Source of the DNA: Sphingomonadaceae bacterium
GTDB lineage: Bacteria > Pseudomonadota > Alphaproteobacteria > Sphingomonadales > Sphingomonadaceae
Length of the DNA: 14,563 nucleotides
Reading direction: 5' to 3'
NCBI GenBank assembly: GCA_013821585.1
Contig: JACDGO010000015.1
Coordinates: 1-14,563 of the forward strand
Shown here: positions 1-7,351 of the stretch, piece by piece
How positions within the stretch are numbered: position 1 is the stretch's first letter
Layout: every line of letters starts with the position of its first letter
Notes under the pieces: generated by a model
Told to the model about the DNA's origin: nothing
Database searches by the model: none
The model's input: only the letters and a program-made list of their open reading frames with translations
Program-made: the position numbers and the translations under genes

Positions 1-39
1 CCCGCGGCGCGCCGCGCCGCTACCCCTCATCCAACTTCG

Positions 40-61
40 ACTAGGCAGCAAGCTGCCAAGT
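40..61. repeat. Palindrome 1 of a REP-like element upstream of serS
   Basis: A short inverted repeat: GGCAGC (44-49), a 2-base loop AA, then GCTGCC (52-57). The stem extends outward to 40-42 and 59-61 (ACT/AGT) past one A-A mismatch. It lies 8 bp from a second palindrome. Two adjacent GC-rich hairpins in a non-coding gap resemble the dispersed extragenic palindromes common in alphaproteobacterial genomes. Seeing only one copy, I cannot show that it is repeated elsewhere. Confidence 0.5.
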
Positions 62-69
62 CTCCGTAT

Positions 70-92
70 CCTTCTCCCGCAAGGGGAGAAGG
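70..92. repeat. Palindrome 2 of a REP-like element upstream of serS
   Basis: A perfect 9-bp inverted repeat: CCTTCTCCC (70-78), loop GCAAG, then GGGAGAAGG (84-92). From general knowledge, a core of the form CTTCTCCC-GCAAG-GGGAGAAG is a very common intergenic repeat in sphingomonads and other alphaproteobacteria. No T-run follows on either strand that would make it a classical terminator. It ends about 40 bp before the serS start codon, so it should be within the serS leader transcript or promoter region. Confidence 0.6.
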
Positions 93-132
93 GAGGTTGA
101 TCGCCACCCCCTGCGCCGCCATAGCTGCCGCC

Positions 133-1413
133 ATGCACGACATCAGGGCGATCAGGGACGATCCCGAAGGCTTCGACGCGGGCTTGGCGCGGCGGGGGCT
201 CGGCAAGGCGGCCGGTGCGCTGCTGAACGTCGATGCTCGACGGCGGGTGGCAATCATCACGTCCGAGCAGGCTCAAGCGGCGGTTAAATCGCTCTCCGAA
301 CAGATCGGCCGCGCGATGCAGCATGGTCACGCAGACATTGCCCAAGACCTCCGTGCCAAGGTAGCGACGCAGAAAGTCACTCTGAGCGAGGGTGCGACTT
401 CGCTGAGCGAGTGCGAAGACGAACTCCGTGAAATCAACGGCTCGCTGCCTAATCTCCCAGCGCCAGACGTTCCCGATGGCCCCGACGAATCCGCCAACGT
501 CCTCGTCCACGAACGCGGCGCAAAGCGTAACTTCGCATTTCAACCCCGCGAACACCCCGATTTCCCCCCCGCGCTCGGTCTCGATTTCGAGACCGCGCAG
601 GAGGTGTCCGGCGCGCGCTTCGCCTATCTGCGCGGCCCGGTCGCCCGCCTCTCGCGCGCGCTCGGTCAGTTCATGCTGGATGTTCAGACGCGCGAGTTCG
701 GCTATCAGGAGGTCGCGCCTCCCTTGCTCGTCCGCGATGAGGCGATGTTCGGTACGGGGCAGCTGCCCAAGTTCGCCGAAGACTCGTTCAAGACGACCGA
801 CGGCCGCTGGCTGATCCCGACTTCCGAAGTCTCGCTGACCAACATCGCCCGTGAGAAGATTCTGACCGAAACCGAGCTGCCGTTGCGCTTCACCGCGCTC
901 ACGCCCTGCTTCCGCTCGGAGGCGGGCGCGGCGGGGCGTGACACGCGCGGGCTGATCCGCCAGCATCAGTTCGATAAGGTCGAGCTCGTCTCGATTACGA
1001 CACCCGAGGCGAGCGAGGACGAGCACGAGCGGATGACGCGGGCGGCGGAGACGATCCTCGACCGGCTCGAACTGCCCTTTCGCCGAGTGCTGCTGTGCGC
1101 GGGCGACATGGGGTTCAGCGCGAAGAAGACCTATGACCTCGAAGTGTGGCTCCCCGGCCAGGCGCGCTACCGCGAGATTTCGTCATGCTCGAACTGCGGC
1201 GACTTCCAGGCGCGGCGGATGAACGCGCGCTATCGCCCGGCGGGCGAGAAGGGCACGCGGTTCGTGCACACGCTCAACGGCTCGGCGCTCGCGGTGGGAC
1301 GTGCGCTGGTCGCGGTGCTGGAAAATTATCAGGACGAAGGTGGGGCGGTGGCGGTGCCGGAGGTGCTGACGCCTTATATGGGTGGGCTAACGCTGCTGGA
1401 ACCGAACTCGTGA
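133..1413 (+). CDS. serS: Seryl-tRNA synthetase
   Basis: Cytoplasmic class II aminoacyl-tRNA synthetase that charges tRNA-Ser (and tRNA-Sec where present) with serine using ATP. The first ~110 residues are the charged helical arm that contacts the tRNA long variable arm. The catalytic core follows, with class II motif 2 around TPCFRSEAGAAGRDTRG and motif 3 around LNGSALAVGRALVAVLENYQ. I chose ATG 133 (426 aa), which gives the usual MHDIRAIRDDPEGFD beginning; the frame is open upstream to a TTG at 97 that would add 12 unconvincing residues. No good ribosome binding site precedes either start. The arm region (about 240-480) is somewhat lower in G+C (about 61%) than the core (about 68% in one sampled stretch). 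It is followed 16 bp later by surE, probably in one transcript. Confidence 0.97.
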   Translation: MHDIRAIRDDPEGFDAGLARRGLGKAAGALLNVDARRRVAIITSEQAQAAVKSLSEQIGRAMQHGHADIAQDLRAKVATQKVTLSEGATSLSECEDELREINGSLPNLPAPDVPDGPDESANVLVHERGAKRNFAFQPREHPDFPPALGLDFETAQEVSGARFAYLRGPVARLSRALGQFMLDVQTREFGYQEVAPPLLVRDEAMFGTGQLPKFAEDSFKTTDGRWLIPTSEVSLTNIAREKILTETELPLRFTALTPCFRSEAGAAGRDTRGLIRQHQFDKVELVSITTPEASEDEHERMTRAAETILDRLELPFRRVLLCAGDMGFSAKKTYDLEVWLPGQARYREISSCSNCGDFQARRMNARYRPAGEKGTRFVHTLNGSALAVGRALVAVLENYQDEGGAVAVPEVLTPYMGGLTLLEPNS

Positions 1414-1429
1414 CAACCCTGACGTACTC

Positions 1430-2197
1430 TTGAGAATCCTCCTCACCAACGACGACGGTATCCACGCGCCGGGGCTGAACGTGCTCGAAGCCATCGCGCG
1501 CACACTCAGCGACGACATCTGGATCGTCGCGCCCTTGGAGGAACAATCGGGCGCGGGGCATTCGCTGACGCTCTCGCGTCCCGTTCGTCTGCGCCGCCAC
1601 GACGATCGCCGCTTCTCGGTCAGCGGAACGCCGACCGATGCGGTGATGATGGCATTGGGCGAAGTGATCGAGGGCGCGAAGCCCGATTTAATCCTGTCGG
1701 GGGTCAATCGCGGCGCGAACCTCGGTGAGGACTGCACCTATTCGGGGACGGTTTCGGCGGCGATGGAAGGGACTCTGGCCGGCTTCCGCTCGATCGCGCT
1801 CAGCCAAGTTTATGCGCGCGAAGGGATGGGCGATACCGTGCCGTTCGCCGCGGCCGAGGCGTGGGGCGCGAAGGTGCTTGCGCCCTTGCTCGCCGCCGAC
1901 ATGCCGCCGCGCACCCTGATCAACGTCAACTTCCCCGCGCTCGCGCCCGAAACGGTGAGAGGCGTCAAGGTCGTCGAGCAGGGCTTTCACGATTACGGCC
2001 GCTCGAAGATCGTCAAGGGCACCGATCCGCGCGGCTATCCCTATTACTGGTTCGGCCTTGGCGGCGTGCCGCACACGCCGGGCCACCACACTGATCTGGA
2101 GGCGATCGCCGACGGCTTCATCACGGTGACACCGCTCCACCTGGACATGACGCACTATGCGTCGATGGCGATGCTCAAGGGGGCGTTCGCGGCTTAG
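1430..2197 (+). CDS. surE: 5'/3'-nucleotidase SurE
   Basis: Metal-dependent phosphatase that dephosphorylates nucleoside 5'- and 3'-monophosphates; in many bacteria it is linked to stationary-phase survival. The 255-aa length is normal. The start is TTG at 1430, required by the invariant N-terminus [15 protein letters not shown]. Metal ligands D8 and D9 are in NDDG, S40 is in EQSGAGHS, and N93 is in [10 protein letters not shown], followed by the [12 protein letters not shown] segment. The start is weak: a TTG codon without a clear Shine-Dalgarno, only 16 bp after serS, so expression may depend on coupling to serS translation. In many proteobacteria surE is followed by pcm (protein isoaspartate methyltransferase). 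Here the next gene is rimO instead, 41 bp downstream. Confidence 0.96.
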   Translation: MRILLTNDDGIHAPGLNVLEAIARTLSDDIWIVAPLEEQSGAGHSLTLSRPVRLRRHDDRRFSVSGTPTDAVMMALGEVIEGAKPDLILSGVNRGANLGEDCTYSGTVSAAMEGTLAGFRSIALSQVYAREGMGDTVPFAAAEAWGAKVLAPLLAADMPPRTLINVNFPALAPETVRGVKVVEQGFHDYGRSKIVKGTDPRGYPYYWFGLGGVPHTPGHHTDLEAIADGFITVTPLHLDMTHYASMAMLKGAFAA

Positions 2198-2238
2198 CTG
2201 GCAAATTCGCGCCCGATCGCCTATGTGCGCGCGCTCTC

Positions 2239-3570
2239 ATGGCAACGCTGCTCCCCTCCCCGCCCAAGGTCGGCATGGTTTCGCTCGGCTGTCCCAAGGC
2301 GCTGGTCGACAGCGAGCGCATCCTGACCAAGCTGCGCGCCGACGGCTACGGCCTGTCGCCCGATTATGCGGGCGCGGACGTGGTGCTCGTCAACACGTGC
2401 GGTTTTCTCGACAGCGCCAAGGAGGAGAGCCTCGAGGCGATCGGCGAGGCGATCGCCGAGAACGGACGCGTCATCGTCACGGGCTGCATGGGCAACGAGG
2501 CCGAGGCGATCCGCGCGCGTTTCCCTTCGGTTCTCGCGATCAGCGGACCGCACCAATATGAAGCGGTGGTCGGCGCGGTGCATGAGGCGGCGCCGCACAC
2601 GCCCTCGCCCTATATGGACCTGGTGCCGGAAGCCGGGCTGAAGCTGACGCCGCGTCACTATTCCTATCTGAAGATTTCAGAGGGCTGCAACCATCGCTGC
2701 AGCTTCTGCATCATCCCGTCGATCCGCGGCGACCTCGTCAGCCGTCGCCCTGATGCGATCCTGCGCGAGGCGGAAAAGCTCGTCGCGGCAGGGACGAAGG
2801 AGCTTCTCGTCATCAGCCAGGACACCTCGGCCTACGGCGTCGACATCCGCCATCAGCCGAGGGAATGGCACGGCCGCGAAGTTCGCGCGCACATGACCGA
2901 TCTCACGCGCGAACTTGGCTCGTTAGGCGCGTGGGTGCGGCTCCATTATGTCTATCCCTATCCGCACGTCGACAACGTCATCCCGCTGATGGCCGAAGGA
3001 CTGGTGCTTCCCTATCTCGATATCCCTTTCCAGCACGCATCGCCCAGCGTCCTCAAGGCGATGAAGCGGCCGGCGAACGAGGCCAAGGTGCTCGAGCGCA
3101 TCCACCGCTGGCGCGACATCTGCCCCGACATCGCGATCCGCTCAACCTTCGTTGTCGGCTTCCCCGGCGAAACCGAGGCCGATTTCGACTACCTTCTCGA
3201 ATGGCTGGACGAAGCCCAGCTCGACCGCGTCGGCGCGTTCCGTTTCGAACCCGTGAAGGGCGCGCCAGCCAACGACCTGCCGGATCCCGTCCCCGAGGCG
3301 ATCAAGGAAGAGCGCTACGCGCGCCTGATGGAAAAGACCGCCGCGATCAGCGCCGCCAAGCTCCGCGCCAAGATCGGCCGCACGCTCGACGTCGTCATTG
3401 ACGCGGTCGATGAAGATGGCGGCGCGACGGGCCGATCGAAGGCCGACGCGCCCGAGATCGACGGCGAGGTGCATCTTCGCGACGCGGCAGGGCTGGCGCA
3501 GGGCGACATCGTCCGCGCGAAGATCGAGAATACCGACGCGCACGACCTGTTCGGCGTGCCGGTCGCCTAA
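2239..3570 (+). CDS. rimO: Ribosomal protein S12 methylthiotransferase RimO
   Basis: Radical-SAM enzyme that adds a methylthio group to the beta-carbon of a conserved aspartate of ribosomal protein S12. The protein has 443 aa, the family's usual length. Order of domains: an N-terminal methylthiotransferase domain with cluster cysteines C18 (SLGCPK), C54 ([13 protein letters not shown]) and C83 (GCMGN); a radical-SAM domain with the CxxxCxxC site C150, C154, C157 in [17 protein letters not shown]; and a C-terminal TRAM domain from roughly residue 375. The SLGCPK and [13 protein letters not shown] wording and SIRG after the CxxxCxxC motif point to RimO rather than the tRNA enzyme MiaB. The start is ATG 2239 without a strong Shine-Dalgarno. 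Its stop lies 3 bp from the stop of the convergent sulfotransferase gene. Confidence 0.96.
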   Translation: MATLLPSPPKVGMVSLGCPKALVDSERILTKLRADGYGLSPDYAGADVVLVNTCGFLDSAKEESLEAIGEAIAENGRVIVTGCMGNEAEAIRARFPSVLAISGPHQYEAVVGAVHEAAPHTPSPYMDLVPEAGLKLTPRHYSYLKISEGCNHRCSFCIIPSIRGDLVSRRPDAILREAEKLVAAGTKELLVISQDTSAYGVDIRHQPREWHGREVRAHMTDLTRELGSLGAWVRLHYVYPYPHVDNVIPLMAEGLVLPYLDIPFQHASPSVLKAMKRPANEAKVLERIHRWRDICPDIAIRSTFVVGFPGETEADFDYLLEWLDEAQLDRVGAFRFEPVKGAPANDLPDPVPEAIKEERYARLMEKTAAISAAKLRAKIGRTLDVVIDAVDEDGGATGRSKADAPEIDGEVHLRDAAGLAQGDIVRAKIENTDAHDLFGVPVA

Positions 3571-3573
3571 ATT

Positions 3574-5178
3574 CTAGTCAGGAAATCCGAACTTCTCGAT
3601 CCACGGCCGGAGAATCGGAAGCACCAGTTCAAGCCGCGCCGCATAGCGCCGCCATTGCTCGGAGCCATCATAGAGCCCCCGGCGGACTTGGGGTCTGCTC
3701 GCCGTCGTGACGCCGCGCCGGCGGGCTGTCTTGCCGAAATCGCGCAGCACGGGCGACCAGGGCACCCCGGCGAATTCGCACAAAGCCTTCGTCGTGGCGT
3801 CGAAGTCAGTGACGAGCGAACGGTAGTTTACGACATGCACGGCGAGCGGAAGCAGGGCGAGGCACCGCTCGGTCAGCCGCATCACCGCGTCATAATGCTG
3901 CGCCCCGGTTTCCAGCGTCGTGAATTCGAGCGCGGCGGGGCTGTAGACGAAATTGGTGTGGAAGCAGCTCCAGACGACATCGCGGGGGTCGCGGCGCATC
4001 AGCAGGATTCGCGCATCGGGGAATAATTTGGCGATGACCGGCAGCTTGGTGCTTTTGAGCGGGTCCATATCGACGAAGACCTTGCCCCGCACGTCGCATC
4101 CGGACGCCTTTACGCGTTCCCAATATGTCGTGCGAAAAGGGTCGGCGGCGGCCGGATCGAGTCCCGCCAGTCGCGTAAACCCGTCCGCGTCGCTCAAGAA
4201 CGCGAGGTTAGCGGCCCTGAGCGTCGGCCGCTCCTCCAGCGCCTCGACTTCGGGCGCGCTCGCCAGAATATTCTCGACCAGCGTCGTTCCCGAGCGCGGA
4301 TAGCCAAGCAGAAAGACATGCCCGCTGGCCTCGCCGGTCGAAGTGGCTTCCGGGGACACTGTCCAGGCAGCCGGATCGATCCGGTCGAATGCTGCGCGTA
4401 TCCCTTCGACGAATTGACGATCCGACGAGACGGACGCGCGGGACGCATACTGCTGTGCGAATATGGCCTTGGCCGCGGCATAGCTCTCGAACGCGTCGTC
4501 GGTCTTACCCAGCCTGTCGAGCGCGTCACCCGCCAGCCCCAACGCGATCACGCGATCGGCTGGCGGTGTCGAGGTGCGGCCGGTCACGGCTCTCAAGCTC
4601 GTCAAAGCCTGACTATAGGCCTCTTCTTCGATATCGCACCGCCCAAGCGCGCAGAGCGCCGTGACATTGTCCGGGTCGATCGCGAGCGCGCGCATAGCGA
4701 AGCCTCGCGCTGTCTCCACCTCGCCTTGCCGCGCGGAGACAGAAGCAAGCCCGGCGAGCGGAGGCGCCAGAGTAGGGTCGAGATCCGCTGCGCGGCGATA
4801 ACTCTCGACAGCAGCGATAAGCAGCCCATCGAAATCAAGCGCATAGGCGCGCTCCAGCCAGGCAGCCGCGTTGCCGGGAGCGGACGCTATCGCCCTGTCG
4901 AGCACCGCGACGGCCTCGCCGAACCGCTCTTCCTTGCGCAGCACGCTGCCAATCGCGATCCGGATCAGGGGATCGTCGGGAGCGAACGCCTGCGCTTCGC
5001 GAAGCAACGCGTGCGCGCCCGCAAAGTCTTGCCGTTCCTCATGCTGCCAGGCGGCCAGGTTGAGAAGCATCGCGTTGCGCTGCCCTTGAGCGAGCGCGCT
5101 TTGAGCCAGTCCCGCCGCCCGGGCGATGTCACCTGCCGAGAGCGCAGTGTCTATCGCCTGCCGGGCATCTTTCATCAT
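3574..5178 (-). CDS. TPR-repeat sulfotransferase family protein
   Basis: A 534-aa fusion. Residues ~1-260 are alanine-rich helical repeats of TPR type (for example around 85-130 and 155-195, with paired helices ending in the DPDN / APGN turns). Residues ~285-534 are a PAPS-dependent sulfotransferase domain: the 5'-phosphosulfate loop is GYPRSGTTLVENIL (PRSGTT at 294-299), and the 3'-phosphate segment is RRDPRDVVWSCF at 395-406. There is no signal peptide or membrane segment, so it is probably cytoplasmic. The family transfers sulfate from PAPS to an acceptor; the acceptor cannot be predicted here, and no PAPS or cell-surface biosynthesis genes are adjacent. Two consecutive ATG codons begin the frame (5178 and 5175) with no strong Shine-Dalgarno. 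It is a single leftward gene between rimO (convergent) and the aminopeptidase (divergent). Confidence 0.9.
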   Translation of the reverse strand: MMKDARQAIDTALSAGDIARAAGLAQSALAQGQRNAMLLNLAAWQHEERQDFAGAHALLREAQAFAPDDPLIRIAIGSVLRKEERFGEAVAVLDRAIASAPGNAAAWLERAYALDFDGLLIAAVESYRRAADLDPTLAPPLAGLASVSARQGEVETARGFAMRALAIDPDNVTALCALGRCDIEEEAYSQALTSLRAVTGRTSTPPADRVIALGLAGDALDRLGKTDDAFESYAAAKAIFAQQYASRASVSSDRQFVEGIRAAFDRIDPAAWTVSPEATSTGEASGHVFLLGYPRSGTTLVENILASAPEVEALEERPTLRAANLAFLSDADGFTRLAGLDPAAADPFRTTYWERVKASGCDVRGKVFVDMDPLKSTKLPVIAKLFPDARILLMRRDPRDVVWSCFHTNFVYSPAALEFTTLETGAQHYDAVMRLTERCLALLPLAVHVVNYRSLVTDFDATTKALCEFAGVPWSPVLRDFGKTARRRGVTTASRPQVRRGLYDGSEQWRRYAARLELVLPILRPWIEKFGFPD

Positions 5179-5235
5179 GGCGCTTTGGCCCCGGTTTGCG
5201 CGCCGCTCAAGTTTGTTGTTCCACAGCTGCCACGG

Positions 5236-5248
5236 TCAGCTAAGCTGA
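5236..5248. promoter_or_regulatory. Small dyad just upstream of the aminopeptidase start
   Basis: TCAGCT-A-AGCTGA is a perfect 6-bp inverted repeat around one base, ending 4 bp before ATG 5253. It lies in the 74-bp divergent region (5179-5252) between the sulfotransferase and aminopeptidase genes, where both promoters should be. It covers the position where a Shine-Dalgarno would be expected, so it could be an operator or a leader stem. I see no convincing -35/-10 pair. A chance palindrome is equally possible. Confidence 0.25.
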
Positions 5249-5252
5249 TCGC

Positions 5253-6641
5253 ATGAAACACTCGCCCCTCTCGTCATTGCTCCAACCTGATCGCGGTCAG
5301 CCGGCAACCACGATCGCGCTGGTCGACAAAGCGGGGATCGACGACTGGCTGAAGATGCTGCCCGCGCGCTCGCGCGATCTGATCGCCGCGCAAGGGTTCA
5401 AGGGCGAAAGCAGTTCGCTCGCGATCCTGCCCGGCGAAGGCGGCGCATGGTCGGCCGTGCTCGGCGTCGCCGACGTCGGCACGTTGTTGGGCTGGTGCCT
5501 CGCGAAGGCGGCCGAGAGCTTGCCCGAGGGGATTTATCGCCTTGCCGGAAGCGCGCCCGGTCCGGCTATCCTCGGCTGGCTGCTCGGGCAATACAGCTTC
5601 GATCGCTACAAGAAGGGCAACGGCAAGGGTCCGCGCGTTCTTCTCACCGGCGAGCCGCCGGCAATCGACGCGGCGATTCGCGAGGCCGAGGCCACGTTCC
5701 TCGTCCGCGACATGGTCAACACGCCCGCTGCCGATATGGGACCGCGTGACCTTGAGGCCGAGGCGGCGCGAATCGCCAAGGCCCATGACGCGAAGCTCCA
5801 TGTCACCAAAGGGCATGAACTCGAGACCGGCTATCCGATGATCCACGCGGTCGGCATGGCGGCGGACAAGCGCCACGCGCCACGGCTGATTGAGCTCGAA
5901 TGGGGAAACCCGAAGCATCCGCGCGTCGCGATCGTCGGCAAGGGGGTGTGCTTCGATTCGGGCGGGCTCGACATCAAGCCGGCGAGCGGCATGCGGCTGA
6001 TGAAGAAGGACATGGGCGGTGCGGCGCACGCGCTGGCGCTCGCGCAGCTCGTGATGGCCGCGCGTTTGCCCGTCCGGCTGCACCTGCTGATCCCCGCGGT
6101 CGAGAACGCGATCGCGGGGAACGCCTTCCGCCCCGGCGACGTGCTGACCAGCCGCAAGGGGCTCACGGTCGAGGTGGCGAACACCGACGCCGAAGGGCGC
6201 CTCGTCCTTGCCGATGCGCTCGCGCGCGCGGCGGAAGACGCTCCCGTGCTCATCGTGGACTTCGCCACATTGACCGGCGCGGCGCGCATAGCGCTCGGCC
6301 CGGACCTGCCCGCGACCTTTTCAAACGACGACGCGCTCGCCGACGCGGCGCTGGCGGCGGGAATCGCGCGGGACGACCCGCTGTGGCGAATGCCGCTCCA
6401 CGACAGCTACGACGAAATGCTCAAGTCCGACATCGCCGATCTCAACAACGCGCCCGACGGCGGTTTCGCGGGCGCGGTGACGGCCGCGCTGTTCCTTCAA
6501 AAGTTCGTGCCTGTAGGCACGCCGTGGCTCCATCTCGACACGTTCGCGTGGCGGCCCGCGGCGAAACCGGGGCGGCCCAAGGGCGGCGACGCGCTCGGTT
6601 TGCGCGCCGTCTGGGGGATGCTTCAGGCGCGCTATAGTTGA
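5253..6641 (+). CDS. Leucyl aminopeptidase family protein (peptidase M17)
   Basis: Cytoplasmic two-metal exopeptidase that removes N-terminal residues from peptides. The 462-aa protein has the M17 architecture: a variable N-terminal domain (to ~150) and a catalytic C-terminal domain. Metal ligands and catalytic residues are visible: K230 and D235 in VGKGVCFDSGGLDIKP, K242 in the same stretch, D253 in MKKDMGGAAH, and D312, E314 and R316 in the signature NTDAEGRL. It is shorter than E. coli PepA (503 aa), and I cannot decide between a pepA-like and a pepB-like name, so I leave the symbol empty. It starts at ATG 5253, giving MKHSPLSSLLQPD. It is divergent from the sulfotransferase gene and is followed 64 bp later by marR. 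Confidence 0.94.
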   Translation: MKHSPLSSLLQPDRGQPATTIALVDKAGIDDWLKMLPARSRDLIAAQGFKGESSSLAILPGEGGAWSAVLGVADVGTLLGWCLAKAAESLPEGIYRLAGSAPGPAILGWLLGQYSFDRYKKGNGKGPRVLLTGEPPAIDAAIREAEATFLVRDMVNTPAADMGPRDLEAEAARIAKAHDAKLHVTKGHELETGYPMIHAVGMAADKRHAPRLIELEWGNPKHPRVAIVGKGVCFDSGGLDIKPASGMRLMKKDMGGAAHALALAQLVMAARLPVRLHLLIPAVENAIAGNAFRPGDVLTSRKGLTVEVANTDAEGRLVLADALARAAEDAPVLIVDFATLTGAARIALGPDLPATFSNDDALADAALAAGIARDDPLWRMPLHDSYDEMLKSDIADLNNAPDGGFAGAVTAALFLQKFVPVGTPWLHLDTFAWRPAAKPGRPKGGDALGLRAVWGMLQARYS

Positions 6642-6692
6642 TACGTCGTTGTGACCGCGCAACCAGCGCGGCGTTCGGGCGTTTGCCAGAGC

Positions 6693-6699
6693 GGAAGGA
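6693..6699 (+). promoter_or_regulatory. Ribosome binding site of the MarR gene
   Basis: GGAAGGA lies 6 bases before ATG 6706. It fixes the start of the MarR-family gene and is clearly stronger than the sites before most genes in this window. Confidence 0.7.
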
Positions 6700-6705
6700 C
6701 GCGTC

Positions 6706-7044
6706 ATGCAGCTAGGCCCGCTCAATTCGTGGATGCAGACCCTGATCGATTATGTCCGTTCGGGCGAACCGGACCTGACCAATCGCCAGATGGCGCTGTT
6801 GCTCGTCGTCCACTTGACGCCCGGCCCGCATACGGTGCGTGGCCTCGCCCGGGCGCTGAGCGTCTCGAAGCCCGTGGTCACGCGCGCCTTGAACAGGCTG
6901 GGGTCGCTCGGCTATCTGCGCCGCCAGCGCGACGAGGCGGACCGCCGCAACATCTTCGTCGCCACCACGAGCGAGGGGGCGACATTCCTTGACCAGTTCG
7001 GGCGGCTCATCGCCGACAGGCCCCGTCAGCGCGCCGCCGCGTAG
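6706..7044 (+). CDS. MarR-family winged-helix transcriptional regulator
   Basis: A 112-aa DNA-binding protein. Residues ~25-90 form the MarR winged helix: NRQMALLLVVHL, then the helix-turn-helix LARALSVSKPVVTRALNRL (recognition helix around SKPVVTRAL), then the wing YLRRQRDEADRRNIFVATT. MarR proteins bind DNA as dimers, often repressing their own or adjacent genes in response to small ligands or oxidants. This one is at the short end of the family (usually ~130-160 aa), with brief N- and C-terminal dimerisation helices. It contains no cysteine. Its target is unknown. The obvious candidates are its own promoter in 6642-6705 and the SH3 and argC genes that follow. It begins at ATG 6706 after a good Shine-Dalgarno. 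Confidence 0.88.
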   Translation: MQLGPLNSWMQTLIDYVRSGEPDLTNRQMALLLVVHLTPGPHTVRGLARALSVSKPVVTRALNRLGSLGYLRRQRDEADRRNIFVATTSEGATFLDQFGRLIADRPRQRAAA

Positions 7045-7069
7045 GCGCGTCGCGCTCAGCGGGCGATCG

Positions 7070-7351
7070 GTGAAAGTCGATCCGGCGCTCCATGCGGTGC
7101 GCGGCGACTTGGCCGACGTCGCGCTCGCCGACAGGGTGTTCGCGCCGCATTACGCCAAGAGCGTGGCGCGCAAGGCGGTCGTCGCCACTTGCATTCATGC
7201 CGGACCCGACGCGTTGGCGGAAGTGCGTGGAACGCTTGCCGAGGGCGATACATTCCATTTGCTCGATCAGAACGCCGGCTGGGCCTGGGGTTGCGGCGAG
7301 GCGACCGGATCGGTCGGTTATGTTCCGGCCGACGTCCTGACCCGCGCGTGA
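7070..7351 (+). CDS. SH3-domain protein resembling the N-terminal part of an NlpC/P60 endopeptidase
   Basis: A 93-aa frame starting at GTG 7070. The segment HAVRGDLADVALADRVFAPHY resembles the opening of sphingomonad/alphaproteobacterial NlpC/P60 (C40) cell-wall peptidases, and the rest (AEGDTFHLLDQNAGWAWGCG, then GSVGYVPADVL) is a bacterial SH3 fold. The C40 catalytic domain (its Cys-His pair, with the usual DCSGL box) is absent, because the frame stops at TGA 7349-7351 inside the argC start. No signal peptide is visible. The start is uncertain: the frame is open upstream to a TTG at 6989 inside marR. The stop overlaps argC in GTGA, which suggests coupled translation. It may be a reduced remnant that is still expressed or a genuine stand-alone SH3 protein. 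The assignment rests on recalled family wording, not a search. Confidence 0.7.
   Translation: MKVDPALHAVRGDLADVALADRVFAPHYAKSVARKAVVATCIHAGPDALAEVRGTLAEGDTFHLLDQNAGWAWGCGEATGSVGYVPADVLTRA

Noticed and set aside
4318..5256. A 312-codon rightward open frame opposite the TPR-sulfotransferase gene
   Set aside because: It covers the antisense of the TPR region and would run past the aminopeptidase start. The translation has no domain features, and the leftward frame has clear TPR and PAPS motifs.
6642..6705. A MarR operator in front of the marR gene
   Set aside because: Only a loose GCGC-rich symmetry (CCGCGC...GCGCGG) is visible, which is not distinguishable from background in sequence of this composition.
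7189..7347. An upstream ATG in the argC frame that would extend ArgC by 53 residues
   Set aside because: The extension lies inside the SH3 gene and does not resemble ArgC. GTG 7348 gives the normal family N-terminus with the nucleotide-binding loop at residue 7.
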